The notes: generated by a model from the letters alone, not told the origin. A stretch of DNA of 64,000 bases from Ascidiaceihabitans sp023955215 (GCA_943788345.1 CALSPX010000013.1:1-64000); one strand, 5' to 3'; shown: positions 40,315 to 48,815, numbered from the stretch's first letter. Made by a program: numbers and translations.

Positions 40315-40686
40315 ATGCTAAAAGAATTCAAAGACTTCATTAACAAAGGCAACGTCATGGACATGGCCGTTGGTATCATTATTGGTGCTGCGTTCACTGC
40401 GATCGTTGGTTCACTTGTAGCTGACTTGATCAACCCGATCATCGGCATCTTCATGGGCGGCATCGATTTTGCTGGTCTGTCTGCAACTGTTGGCGAAGCT
40501 GAATTGACATATGGTAACTTCATCATGGCGATCATCAACTTCTTGGTTATCGCGTTTGTTGTATTCATGTTGGTTCGTTCATTGAACAAAATGAAAAAAG
40601 CAGAAGAAGCTGCTCCGGCACCAGCACCAGCTGGTCCAACACAAGAAGAGCTTTTGGCTGACATCTTGGCTGCTTTGAAGAAATAA
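40315..40686 (+). CDS. mscL: Large-conductance mechanosensitive channel MscL
   Basis: A 123-residue MscL, somewhat shorter in its loop than the E. coli protein. Helix S1/TM1 is MLKEFKDFINKGNVMDMAVG and the following IIIGAAFTAIVGSLVADLI, with the pore-lining glycine/alanine pattern. TM2 is FIMAIINFLVIAFVVFMLVR. A Pro-Ala-rich linker leads to the C-terminal bundle helix TQEELLADILAALKK. It opens under membrane tension in hypo-osmotic shock. ATG 40315 is preferred over ATG 40300. It is a single gene with its own terminator. Confidence 0.95.
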   Translation: MLKEFKDFINKGNVMDMAVGIIIGAAFTAIVGSLVADLINPIIGIFMGGIDFAGLSATVGEAELTYGNFIMAIINFLVIAFVVFMLVRSLNKMKKAEEAAPAPAPAGPTQEELLADILAALKK

Positions 40687-40734
40687 GCCCTAACGGCTTA
40701 AATTAATAATATCTGGCCGAAATCGGTCGACCTT

Positions 40735-40767
40735 GGGCCCGCAGTTTAATCACTGCGGGCCTTTTTT
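40735..40767 (+). terminator. Terminator of mscL
   Basis: GGCCCGCAG pairs with CTGCGGGCC around TTTAATCA and is followed by six T residues. Confidence 0.92.
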
Positions 40768-40925
40768 GTTATGTGAGCAATGAATGGATTGGTGCATCCG
40801 CGTCGTGTAAAGTAATCGACAACATCGATCAAAACGGAAGCGGTCGTTGAGTATCTTCGGATATGTTGCGATCTGTTCGAAGATTCTGCTATCGATTGCG
40901 GTATTGATTAAAGGATTCTTCGTAT

Positions 40926-41387
40926 ATGCAGCTCGACGCGACAGATAAACGCATTCTTACAGCTTTACAGCGCAAGGGGCGCATTTCAAATGCGGACCTT
41001 TCTGAGGTGGTGAACCTGTCGCCTTCTGCCTGCCACCGTCGCGTGCAGCGTTTGGAAGAAGAGGGATATATCCGCGATTATGTGGCGTTGTTAAACCCTC
41101 GTAAAATGGGCGTTCCAACAACTGTATTTGTTGAGATCACGTTGCAAGGGCAGGCTGATGAGGTGTTAGACGCCTTTGAAAAGGCCGTAGGCCGCGTGCC
41201 AGATGTTTTGGAATGTCACCTTATGGCAGGCTCAGCCGACTATTTGTTGAAGGTTGTCGCATCAGACACTGAGGATTTTGCTCGTATCCACCGCCAATAT
41301 CTGGCGCGACTGCCCGGCGTTGGGCAGATGCAATCCAGCTTCGCTTTGCGCACAGTGTTTAAGACGACGGCGCTACCCGTCGTTTAA
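40926..41387 (+). CDS. Lrp/AsnC-family regulator
   Basis: A 153-residue Lrp-type regulator. Residues 5-60 are the winged helix (LDATDKRILTALQRKGRISN, VNLSPSACHRRVQRLEEEGY) and residues 70-145 the RAM amino-acid-binding domain (VFVEITLQG, VLECHLMAGSADYLLKVVAS). Lrp proteins form octamers and sense amino acids; the target is unknown. The stop codon overlaps the converging GyrI-like gene by four bases, so the two transcripts are antisense at their ends. Confidence 0.92.
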   Translation: MQLDATDKRILTALQRKGRISNADLSEVVNLSPSACHRRVQRLEEEGYIRDYVALLNPRKMGVPTTVFVEITLQGQADEVLDAFEKAVGRVPDVLECHLMAGSADYLLKVVASDTEDFARIHRQYLARLPGVGQMQSSFALRTVFKTTALPVV

Positions 41388-42004
41388 GCGGTTTCGCGCT
41401 CCCTGACGGGTTGGCGCAAGACTGTTCGTAATTTCTCAGGCGCGGTTTTGCGTGGGTCACCTATATAGATTTCGTGGTGCAGGCCGTTTTCGATCAACCC
41501 ATGATCCGGAATGAACTGGTTGTGAATCTTGGCAATTGTTGGTCCCTCGTCTTTGTAAGGGCCAATGTGCATGATCTGGGCGCACTGCCCCTCGTGCAGC
41601 GTTTCAAGCCGTAGCGTTGCGGGTGAATTTCCTAGTTTGATTGCAGCCTTGGTCACACAGGCGTCGAAGATTGTCTGGTCTATCCAATCGGGTACGCGGA
41701 TCATCATCGTCCACAGCCATTCATCGCGCCGATCTGATGTATATGCAGAATAATCTTCCGCCCACCAAAGCCCCTCCAGCGGGGGGACAACATAGTCTTG
41801 TTTCAGTTCAAGTTTGGAACGAAATTTTATCCCATAGCTGACGGGGTATAGCCACCCAAGGGTTGCGATATAGGTGTCGTTGCCGGGGGGACCTTTGCCG
41901 TCGATCATCGCGTATTGCATCGGTGGCACATCGATCAGTTCGATGGTTTTGGCGGACGGTAGGTACAGCGCTTTCTGCGTTTTTTTGAAATCGATCTTTG
42001 TCAT
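41384..42004 (-). CDS. GyrI-like small-molecule-binding domain protein
   Basis: A 206-residue cytoplasmic protein of the COG4832 type. After an N-terminal block (YLPSAKTIELIDVPPMQYAM), the C-terminal GyrI-like fold is clear: LRLETLHEGQCAQIMHIGPY, then IENGLHHEIYIGDPRKTAPE and KLRTVLRQPV. GyrI/SbmC itself binds and inhibits DNA gyrase, but most GyrI-like domains bind small molecules, so gyrase binding is not implied by the family. ATG 42004 is the first Met with family similarity. It is divergent, 73 bp away, from a Qnr-like gene, which makes a gyrase link worth testing. Confidence 0.82.
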   Translation of the reverse strand: MTKIDFKKTQKALYLPSAKTIELIDVPPMQYAMIDGKGPPGNDTYIATLGWLYPVSYGIKFRSKLELKQDYVVPPLEGLWWAEDYSAYTSDRRDEWLWTMMIRVPDWIDQTIFDACVTKAAIKLGNSPATLRLETLHEGQCAQIMHIGPYKDEGPTIAKIHNQFIPDHGLIENGLHHEIYIGDPRKTAPEKLRTVLRQPVRERETA

Positions 42005-42077
42005 CAATGGTTCCAAACGTTCCTGCGCCTCGCGGTGGCCCTTGAAAAAGAGGATAGCGAATGTCAGACCAAACTCT

Positions 42078-42767
42078 ATGGAAAACACGCCCAACAGCCT
42101 CATTGAGGATCGATTGCTGACAGAAGCTGACATGAGAGATCTGTCTGAGGCGGATGAGCCAACTGTTTTGCGCAACTGCGATCTGCATGGTTTGAACCTA
42201 TCGCAATTAGAGATGCCAAATTGGCGGTTCGAGAAATGCAATTTGGCAGGTACCTCGTTCAATGGTGCGATGTTGGAAGGTGCGGTCTTTGAAGGGTGCC
42301 GCGCGGCGGGTGCCAGTTTCGTTAGCGCGGTTTTGACTGAGGCGGAAATTGCCAGCGGAGACTTTAGTAATACATCCTTTCGTGGGGCCACATTGGCGGC
42401 GATGAAGATCGCGCATTGTAAAATGACGGGTGCCGATTTTAGCGAGGCGCGGGCCAGCGGGATGGAGTTAGAGGACATTCTGTTCGTCTTTGCCTTGCTG
42501 CCCAAGATGTCGTTTCACAAGATGACTTTGAAGCAGATTGATTTTACTGAGGCCGATTTGCGGTCCTGTGATTTTCGCGACGTTGTGTTTGAGGATTGCT
42601 TGCTGCGTGATGCAAACCTTTCGGATTGTCGGTTTGAGCATGCGGATCTGCGCGGTGCCGATTTGGGTGGTGTTACGTTGACGGACGCCAAAAGGTTCAA
42701 AGGTGCGGTGATTTCCAAACATCAGGCGGGTGATCTTTTGGGCCAGCTGGGCCTGTTGGTGCGCTGA
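42078..42767 (+). CDS. Qnr-like pentapeptide-repeat protein
   Basis: A 229-residue protein made of pentapeptide repeats (A(D/N)LXX-type) over residues 33-205, predicted to form a right-handed quadrilateral beta-helix. Cys recurs at turn positions, as in Qnr. A break at residues 125-145 (ARASGMELEDILFVFALL) falls where Qnr proteins have loop B; IAHCKMTGADF resembles the IRHCRAQGSDF of QnrB, and the C-terminus VISKHQAGDLLGQLGLLVR resembles the Qnr dimerisation tail (QASLLLERLGIAV). Such proteins mimic DNA and bind gyrase. Loop A is not obvious. This would be a chromosomal relative; quinolone protection is not shown. Confidence 0.8.
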   Translation: MENTPNSLIEDRLLTEADMRDLSEADEPTVLRNCDLHGLNLSQLEMPNWRFEKCNLAGTSFNGAMLEGAVFEGCRAAGASFVSAVLTEAEIASGDFSNTSFRGATLAAMKIAHCKMTGADFSEARASGMELEDILFVFALLPKMSFHKMTLKQIDFTEADLRSCDFRDVVFEDCLLRDANLSDCRFEHADLRGADLGGVTLTDAKRFKGAVISKHQAGDLLGQLGLLVR

Positions 42768-42816
42768 TATGGTGACCGAGTTTTGATGCAGATACACGAA
42801 CGGAATAGGCCCAAAA

Positions 42817-43419
42817 ATGGCACAGCCTGAAACTGAACTGCGGGTCGATTTTGTTGGCGGTGCTGTCGGGCATCGTCTGCGATTTGGTGGTGGGCGCGGT
42901 CAGGATTTGGCCAAGGCTATGGGACTGCGTGCGGGTAAAACACCTACTGTGATTGATGCCACTGCGGGTTTGGGGCGTGACTCGTTTCTGTTGGCCTCGC
43001 TGGGTGCAAAGGTCACGATGATTGAGCGCTCTCCTAAGATGTATGCTTTGTTGCAAGACGGTCTTGAACGCGCTGCAAGTGAAGGTGGTGACGTGGCTGA
43101 GATCATCAACCGGATGACCCTGTTGCATGGTGACGCCAAGGACCTGCTACCCACCTTGGACGGTGAAGCGATATTGATTGACCCGATGCATCCACCTCGC
43201 AACAAGTCAGCACTTGTGAAACGTGAGTTGCGCCAGGTGCGTGAGATTGTAGGCACAGATGATGATGCGGCGGATCTGGTGCGTGCAGCGCTTGATGCGG
43301 CCAAGCAACGAGTGGTTTTGAAATGGCCAGCAAAGGCTGATCCGATCAATGGTGTGCGGGCCTGTTCGCATCAGATATTGGGTAAGTCCACGCGCTATGA
43401 CGTTTTCATGATCGGCTAG
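42817..43419 (+). CDS. rsmJ: 16S rRNA m2G1516 methyltransferase RsmJ
   Basis: A 200-residue class I methyltransferase. HRLRFGGGRGQDLAKAMGL leads to motif I TVIDATAGLGRDSFLLASLG, then IERSPKMYALL; the catalytic motif IV is ILIDPMHPPRNKSALVK (DPM[YH]P), characteristic of RsmJ. The enzyme N2-methylates G1516 of 16S rRNA. The family is often longer at the N-terminus (about 250 residues in E. coli); this shorter form is typical of alphaproteobacteria as far as I recall. Confidence 0.88.
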   Translation: MAQPETELRVDFVGGAVGHRLRFGGGRGQDLAKAMGLRAGKTPTVIDATAGLGRDSFLLASLGAKVTMIERSPKMYALLQDGLERAASEGGDVAEIINRMTLLHGDAKDLLPTLDGEAILIDPMHPPRNKSALVKRELRQVREIVGTDDDAADLVRAALDAAKQRVVLKWPAKADPINGVRACSHQILGKSTRYDVFMIG

Positions 43420-43430
43420 TGGGCAAGGAA

Positions 43431-43460
43431 AAACCCCCGCCGATTGCTCGACGGGGGCTT
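43431..43460 (-). terminator. Terminator of rpsU
   Basis: On the minus strand GCCCCCGTCG pairs imperfectly with CGGCGGGGG and is followed by TTTTT. It lies between converging rsmJ and rpsU. Confidence 0.82.
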
Positions 43461-43489
43461 AGTTGTTTCAAACGTTAAGGTGAATTAAT

Positions 43490-43690
43490 TCACCCTTCCC
43501 GTTCTAGCTTCTTACGCGCCAATTTACGGGCACGGCGGATCGCTTCAGCTTTATTACGCGCTTTTTTCTCTGACGGTTTCTCGAAATGTTGCTTAAGCTT
43601 CATTTCACGAAAAACGCCTTCACGCTGTAGCTTTTTCTTCAGGGCACGAAGCGCCTGATCGACATTGTTGTCACGAACACTAACCTGCAT
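43490..43690 (-). CDS. rpsU: 30S ribosomal protein S21
   Basis: A 66-residue basic ribosomal protein (MQVSVRDNNVDQALRALKKK, FREMKLKQHFEKPSEKKARN). S21 sits near the anti-Shine-Dalgarno sequence of the 30S subunit and helps initiation. AGAAAGGTGG precedes the start. It is a single gene, convergent with rsmJ and divergent from coq9. Confidence 0.97.
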   Translation of the reverse strand: MQVSVRDNNVDQALRALKKKLQREGVFREMKLKQHFEKPSEKKARNKAEAIRRARKLARKKLEREG

Positions 43691-43801
43691 GTGGTTTTCA
43701 CCACCTTTCTAGATAAGAGTTGCAAGGATTTGCAGGAATTTGTCGCATAGCAAAGAAGCTTCATTTTGTCTAGTGTGATGGCAAGCAATGCGGAGAGTGC
43801 C

Positions 43802-44500
43802 ATGACTGCTTCATATTTACAGATAAAAGACCAATTATTGGACGCTGCGGCAGGACACGTGCCATTTGACGGCTGGTCCGAAGCAACGTTTCAGGCGGCT
43901 GTGCGCGATACTGGCATTGATTCGACGATGGCAGCAGCTGTTTGCCCACGTGGCGCGGTGGATTTGGCGGTTGCTTACCATCACCGTGGTGATGCGCTGA
44001 TGTTGGAACGCCTTAAGGCCGCAGACCTAAGTGAGATGCGGTTTCGTGACCGTATTGCAGCTGCTGTTCGGTTTCGCCTCGAAGCGGTCGAGGACAAAGA
44101 GACCGTGCGCCGTGGTACGACGCTGTTTGCATTGCCCACCCATGCAGGGGATGGGGCCAAGCTGATTTGGGGTACAGTTGACGCGATCTGGTCTGCCTTG
44201 GGCGATACGTCTGAGGATGTGAATTGGTACACAAAACGTGCAACCCTTGGCACGGTTTACAGCGCGACGGTTTTGTATTGGTTGGGTGACAATGAGCCTG
44301 ACAATGCGGCCACGTGGGAATTTTTGGATCGCCGCATCGATAACGTGATGCAGATCGAAAAGCTAAAAGCCCAAGTTAAGGACAGTCCAACATTATCCAA
44401 GTTGATGGCAGGGCCAAATTGGTTATTGGGTCAGATCAAAGCGCCACAAAAAATGCCAGAGGTGAATTTGCCCGGCAGTTGGACGACGCCACGTCGCTAG
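43802..44500 (+). CDS. coq9: COQ9 family ubiquinone-biosynthesis protein
   Basis: A 232-residue protein of the TetR-like COQ9 fold. After the N-terminal helices (LQIKDQLLDAAAGHVPFDGW), family landmarks include VPFDGWSEATFQAAVRDTG, WGTVDAIWSALGDTSEDVNW and YTKRATLGTVYSATVLYWLGD. COQ9 binds lipids and presents ubiquinone intermediates to COQ7-type hydroxylases. ATG 43802 is chosen with GGAG six bases upstream; earlier TTG and ATG codons lack such a site. Its bacterial homologues are mostly alphaproteobacterial. A quinone oxidoreductase gene follows in the same direction after 57 bp. Confidence 0.88.
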   Translation: MTASYLQIKDQLLDAAAGHVPFDGWSEATFQAAVRDTGIDSTMAAAVCPRGAVDLAVAYHHRGDALMLERLKAADLSEMRFRDRIAAAVRFRLEAVEDKETVRRGTTLFALPTHAGDGAKLIWGTVDAIWSALGDTSEDVNWYTKRATLGTVYSATVLYWLGDNEPDNAATWEFLDRRIDNVMQIEKLKAQVKDSPTLSKLMAGPNWLLGQIKAPQKMPEVNLPGSWTTPRR

Positions 44501-44557
44501 CATTGCGCGTTGGCGTTTGATCGGTGATTGTGGGTTCAAATCAAAAGGACTTTGAAC

Positions 44558-45547
44558 ATGACCGATATGATGCGCGCTGTTGAAATTACAAAAGCTGGTG
44601 GACCAGAGGTGCTGCAACTGACGCAGCGCCCTGTACCTGTAGCCGCGCATGGTCAGGTTGTTCTAAAGGTCGCATATGCGGGCGTGAACCGTCCAGACGC
44701 GTTGCAGCGCGCTGGGTTATACGCTCCGCCGGCAACGGCAAGCGATCTACCAGGATTGGAAGCTTCGGGTACGGTCGTCGCGGTAGGTGACGGTGTTGCG
44801 GGGCTTAGCGCTGGCGATCAGGTTTGCGCGTTGTTGCCCGGTGGTGGTTACGCGGAATATGTAGCGACCCCAGCAGCGCATTGTTTGCCTGTGCCCAAGG
44901 GGTTGTCCCTGAAAGAGGCGGCGTGTTTGCCCGAAACCTTCTTTACCGTTTGGTCGAATGTGTTCACTCGTGGTGGGTTAAAAGCGGGCGAACGGTTCCT
45001 GATCCACGGTGGGTCTAGCGGGATTGGCACAACGGCGATCCAACTTGCCAATGCGTTTGGCGCTAGGGTTTTTGTGACCGCAGGGTCGGATGACAAATGC
45101 GCGGCTTGTGTCGCGCTGGGGGCCGAGAAGGCGATCAACTACAAAGATGAAGATTTCGTCGCCGTGATGAAAGGCGAGGGGGGTGCGGACCTGATCCTTG
45201 ATATGGTTGGGGGTGATTACATCGCGCGCAATATCAAGACGCTGGCCAATGACGGACGTCTTGTGCAAATCGCTTTCTTGCAGGGTGCTGTGACCGAATT
45301 GAATTTTGCAATGATGATGATGAAACGTCTGACGATCACAGGCAGCACATTGCGTCCACAAAGCGATCTGGCAAAGGCGCGGATTGCGCAAGATCTGCGC
45401 GAACAGGTGTGGCCTTTGATCGAGGTTGGCAAAGTTGCGCCAGTCATAGACAGCACATTTGAATTGGCCGATGCGATGTGCGCACACACCCGTATGGAAA
45501 GCAGCGGGCACATTGGAAAGATCGTGTTGACGGTTGCGGGTGGATGA
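44558..45547 (+). CDS. NAD(P)H quinone oxidoreductase, MDR family
   Basis: A 329-residue zinc-free medium-chain dehydrogenase of the QOR/PIG3 type. MRAVEITKAGGPEVLQLTQR begins the catalytic domain, VAYAGVNRPDALQRAGLY is the quinone-oxidoreductase signature, and FLIHGGSSGIGTTAIQLANA the NADPH-binding Rossmann motif. No structural-zinc cysteine cluster is present. It reduces quinones or enoyl-type carbonyls by NADPH. ATG 44558 is chosen with AAAGGA upstream. It may be co-transcribed with coq9, which fits quinone metabolism, but the family is broad. Confidence 0.88.
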   Translation: MTDMMRAVEITKAGGPEVLQLTQRPVPVAAHGQVVLKVAYAGVNRPDALQRAGLYAPPATASDLPGLEASGTVVAVGDGVAGLSAGDQVCALLPGGGYAEYVATPAAHCLPVPKGLSLKEAACLPETFFTVWSNVFTRGGLKAGERFLIHGGSSGIGTTAIQLANAFGARVFVTAGSDDKCAACVALGAEKAINYKDEDFVAVMKGEGGADLILDMVGGDYIARNIKTLANDGRLVQIAFLQGAVTELNFAMMMMKRLTITGSTLRPQSDLAKARIAQDLREQVWPLIEVGKVAPVIDSTFELADAMCAHTRMESSGHIGKIVLTVAGG

Positions 45548-45873
45548 CTGTTCGACAACGAGGAAGCTGTCATCAATTAGCACCGCTAATCAGAGAATGA
45601 AGGCCTCAAAGGATGCAAACCAAGGTGCGTCCAAAATTATTCCTCGTTGGATGGGCATTTCGTTTTATTTGGTGTTTCAACCTTGCCTTCACCTATCAAC
45701 AAACATGTGAAAAGGAGTCATCCTTGGCACTTGAAATGGGGAGGTGGGTGGCAAAGCGATTGTGCGGTGCGAACAATGCCATCTTGCGCAAAACATCGCA
45801 AATGATCCCAATATTCGCCTTATAGTCGCCCTTTTATTTTCGTTGAGTGGCTCCATTAAACGGAGTGTATTCT
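45548..45873. other. 326-bp gap without a convincing gene
   Basis: Short frames exist here (for example 45613-45825, 70 codons), but their starts lack good ribosome-binding spacing and their composition is not protein-like. Nothing repeated or palindromic stood out. The GGAG at about 45864 belongs to the next gene. Confidence 0.5.
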
Positions 45874-46479
45874 ATGATAAAAATTGTATTTTCTGTCGGT
45901 CTTGCAATGGTTCTTGGCTCAAGCGCAGTGGCATATGACTATATAAAACAGTCCGGCCAAAGCCGTGACCTCGTGCTTGAGTGGCCTGAATACGTGGCGA
46001 CCGTACAGCTGCGCGCCATCAACCTGATGGAACCTCAGCCCAAAAAGCGCATGTCATCTTTGCCGCAAATTGCAAAGGCTATGACGACAACATCTATGCG
46101 TACGAAGGGTGGTCATTCAAAGACAACGGAAGAACAAATCGCTGATTTCACAAAAGGTGAGCCGCAATTGCAAGCCTTGGTCGAACGGTCACGAATTGCA
46201 TCAAGGGAAAGCTGGTGGGCGCGTATTCGCCAGAAGGTTACGGGCAATCATAGCGAACCTCGAAACGATAGATTGGCAAGCATCCAAAAGCGTAATTTCC
46301 CAAAGCCACAGGTTGGCATTGATCCATCCGCGCTGGAAGGCATGAGCGCAGTCGAGCTGTATGCAAACCGCGAGATCATCAGCCGGGGCTTGTCCACCAC
46401 AGCTGTCAACCGAATGAATTCAGTTGTCGCTGAGATGGAAGCTGCCGGAATCGATATGTCAGTTTACCCTCTGGATTAG
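45874..46479 (+). CDS. Hypothetical exported or membrane-anchored protein
   Basis: A 201-residue protein I do not recognise. Residues 1-21 (MIKIVFSVGLAMVLGSSAVA) are a signal peptide or anchor; the mature part is basic, Arg/Lys-rich in the middle (PQPKKRMSSLPQIAKAMTTT; RESWWARIRQKVTG), low in cysteine and ends in a helical segment (LSTTAVNRMNSVVAEMEAAG). GGAG lies seven bases before the ATG. No neighbour suggests a pathway. It may be specific to a narrow group of relatives. Confidence 0.65.
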   Translation: MIKIVFSVGLAMVLGSSAVAYDYIKQSGQSRDLVLEWPEYVATVQLRAINLMEPQPKKRMSSLPQIAKAMTTTSMRTKGGHSKTTEEQIADFTKGEPQLQALVERSRIASRESWWARIRQKVTGNHSEPRNDRLASIQKRNFPKPQVGIDPSALEGMSAVELYANREIISRGLSTTAVNRMNSVVAEMEAAGIDMSVYPLD

Positions 46480-46510
46480 GGGCGGATGTTTCCGCCTTGT
46501 TTGATCCAGT

Positions 46511-46971
46511 TTATCCCAAGACCTTTGGCCAGTTCGCTGTCGCGCGGGTGATGTTGCCAGGGATGTCTTTTTCCTAACGGCGTTGAATGCGGCGTGAATA
46601 GTTTAGGTAAAGTTTGTCGTCTACGATTGTCCACGCTTCTGGCGTTGTGGATGCGGTGTAACCTTCCGCCACGGCCCATGAACAATACCCGCCAAACTGT
46701 GGGGCGTATGCTTCGGGATTGGCCACGAACGCATCTTTGTTCGCAGCGGAGGCAAAGCGCCATGTCGCGCCCATCCAGTCGTGTGTGATTGTAGGGTCAC
46801 CTGCAACAGGTGCACCATCGGTGAAATAGGCGACAGGGTCTGTTCCATCGATCGCGATGCCATCCTCGGCATAGAAAGTCGGTGTGCCTTGCGCAAAGCC
46901 CGCGTTGGCGGTCAATGCAAGAACAGGCAGGCTTGCGCCAAAGGTTAGAAGGGTGCGCGGTTCAATGTCAT
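46511..46971 (-). pseudogene. Exported YHS-domain protein with a frameshift and an amber codon
   Basis: Reading from ATG 46971 (preceded by AGGAG), MTLNR is followed by a one-base deletion, after which another frame continues the signal peptide RTLLTFGASLPVLALTANAG and the YHS domain (IAIDGTDPVAYFTDGAPVAG, WRFASAANKDAFVANPEAYA, FGGYCSWAVAEGYT). Near the end, LNYSRRIQRR meets TAG (46576-46574) where relatives have Trp (TGG), after which the same frame reads EKDIPGNITRATANWPKVLG and then TAA. Two independent lesions indicate decay, unless the sequence has errors. YHS proteins of this type are small periplasmic, putatively metal-linked proteins. Confidence 0.85.
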
Positions 46972-47082
46972 GGGTCGTCTCCTATCGGGTCTGGTTGAGA
47001 AGAACATAGGCGATCACAAATTATCCCGCTAGGCCACTCATTGAGTTGTTATGCACTGACACAATCGCCCGATTGGGCAAAC

Positions 47083-47118
47083 AAAAAGCGCGCGTCAGTT
47101 GCCTGACACGCGCCTTTT
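47083..47118 (-). terminator. Terminator of trcR
   Basis: On the minus strand GGCGCGTGTCAG and CTGACGCGCGC pair with one bulge around GCAA, followed by TTTTTGTTT, 22 bp past the trcR stop codon. Confidence 0.82.
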
Positions 47119-47139
47119 AAAATCGCTATAAGATCGCAG

Positions 47140-47883
47140 TTACGGCTGTTCAGTGCCGCCGCCTGCTGGAAGGTCAAAGAAGCTGTCGGCATCGCCGAAG
47201 TTCTTGTTCGCATCTTCGTCTTCTTCCACTGGGGCATCGCCCAATGTGAATGTTTCAAGACCTTCAATTGCTGTTGGTATCTTAGGCTCGCCGCCAAGGG
47301 ACTGCTCTGTTGAGACCAATTTGCGGCGCTCGTCATCGTTCATGACTTCGCCGCTTGCAGCTTTCTTAGCAGCTGCTTTTTGAACAGCCTCATCCAGCTC
47401 GGATTGCTTACACAGACCCAAAGCAACCGGATCGATTGGCTGGATGTTTGAGATGTTCCAGTGCGTGCGGTCACGAATCGCTTGGATCGTTGGCTTTGTT
47501 GTACCGACCAATTTGGAAACTTGACCGTCTGTCAGTTCTGGGTGGAATTTGACCAACCAATAGATGGACGCGGGGCGATCCTGACGTTTGGACAATGGCG
47601 TGTAGCGTGGACCACGGCGTTTTTCTTCGCCTTCGGCTGCAGCGTTAAACTTTAGCTTGATGCGGTGCATGATGTCGCCTTGGGCTGCATCAATTTCCTC
47701 TTGGGTCAGCTGATTGTTCGCAATCGGATCAAAGCCTTTTACGCCTGCAGCTACATCGCCATCCGCAATGCCCTGAACTTCAAGCTCGTGCATCTCTACA
47801 AAGTCGGCAATCTGCTTGAAGCTGATTGTTGTGTTGTCCACCAGCCAAACGGCTGTGGCTTTCGCCATAATTGGTTTTGCCAT
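47140..47883 (-). CDS. trcR: Cell-cycle regulator TrcR (DUF1013)
   Basis: A 247-residue DUF1013 protein. The conserved part (residues 1-170) includes MAKPIMAKATAVWLVDNTTI, FVEMHELEVQGIADGDVA and a helix-turn-helix-like segment ELTDGQVSKLVGTTKPTIQA, then RDRTHWNISNIQPIDPVALG. The tail is acidic and Gly/Glu-rich. In Caulobacter, the DUF1013 protein TrcR associates with RNA polymerase and influences cell-cycle transcription (recalled knowledge). The family is essentially alphaproteobacterial, supporting the taxonomic call. Start is ATG 47883 or the second Met six codons later. Confidence 0.82.
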   Translation of the reverse strand: MAKPIMAKATAVWLVDNTTISFKQIADFVEMHELEVQGIADGDVAAGVKGFDPIANNQLTQEEIDAAQGDIMHRIKLKFNAAAEGEEKRRGPRYTPLSKRQDRPASIYWLVKFHPELTDGQVSKLVGTTKPTIQAIRDRTHWNISNIQPIDPVALGLCKQSELDEAVQKAAAKKAASGEVMNDDERRKLVSTEQSLGGEPKIPTAIEGLETFTLGDAPVEEDEDANKNFGDADSFFDLPAGGGTEQP

Positions 47884-48026
47884 TGTCTACGCTCCTTACG
47901 CATATCTCTTTTCCCCACGTCTCCTTAGATGCCTTAAATAGGCGACCTTGGGGACCAAGGTAGGTTACCATTGTGGGGGAACTTGAGACGTATATAGTCC
48001 CGACACACGAATAAGGAAAGACCATT

Positions 48027-48656
48027 ATGCGCTGGCTACTGATCTGGGCAATGACCGCTCTCCCTGCTTTGGCGGAAAACGACAAAGCGGGTGAGTTTGA
48101 TTACTACGTCATGGCCCTGTCATGGTCACCAAACTGGTGCGAAATCGAGGGTGATTTCAAGAACTCAGAGCAATGCGACCCGCGTCATAATCATGGATGG
48201 ATTCTGCACGGTCTTTGGCCGCAATATCACAATGGCTTTCCGTCCTACTGCTACACACCTGAACGCGCCCCTTCACGCAGCCAAACCAACGCGATGGCGG
48301 ACATCATGGGCACGGGCGGGTTGGCGTGGCACCAGTGGAAAAAACACGGGGTCTGCACAGGGCTAAGTGCTGCTGCCTATTATGACCTGTCACGTGAGGC
48401 TTACGCCAGCGTGGTGCGCCCACCGGTGTTTCGCAAATTGACCAAGGACGTGAAACTGCCCGCCTCAGTGGTTGAGGATGCTTGGCTTAAGGCCAACCCT
48501 GCGCTTGAGAAAGACGGGATCACGATCACCTGCAAAGAAGGCCACATCCAAGAGGCGCGGATTTGCTTAAGCCGTGACTTAGAACCAGTGCCATGTGGGC
48601 AAGACGTGGTGCGCGATTGCAAGATGAAGGATGCCTTGTTTGCGCCGGTTCGGTAG
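48027..48656 (+). CDS. Secreted ribonuclease T2
   Basis: A 209-residue RNase T2-family enzyme. Residues 1-16 are a signal peptide (MRWLLIWAMTALPALA). The two catalytic blocks are present: CAS1 HGWILHGLWPQYHNGFPSYC and CAS2 LAWHQWKKHGVCTGL, each with the catalytic His. Cysteines for disulfides are at the expected places (WCEIEGD, CDPRHN, CYTPE, CTGL). It degrades single-stranded RNA without base specificity in the periplasm or medium, for nutrient recovery. AAGGAA precedes the ATG. It is divergent from trcR. Confidence 0.92.
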   Translation: MRWLLIWAMTALPALAENDKAGEFDYYVMALSWSPNWCEIEGDFKNSEQCDPRHNHGWILHGLWPQYHNGFPSYCYTPERAPSRSQTNAMADIMGTGGLAWHQWKKHGVCTGLSAAAYYDLSREAYASVVRPPVFRKLTKDVKLPASVVEDAWLKANPALEKDGITITCKEGHIQEARICLSRDLEPVPCGQDVVRDCKMKDALFAPVR

Positions 48657-48815
48657 CCCTCAGACTAATCTAGCAAGTGACCTATCTTTAGATTAAAGAT
48701 ATAACTTTAGATACATTTTTGACAAACTAATGACACATTTCCCCGCTACGTCCCACTTCAGATGGTCTAATCCGATCCGAATTAGCCATTTAAGGCAATT
48801 TGAAAAGGGATCTTG

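Noticed and set aside
45613..45825. A 70-codon frame upstream of the orphan exported protein
   Set aside because: AAAGG touches the ATG without spacing and the translation resembles no family; treated as non-coding.
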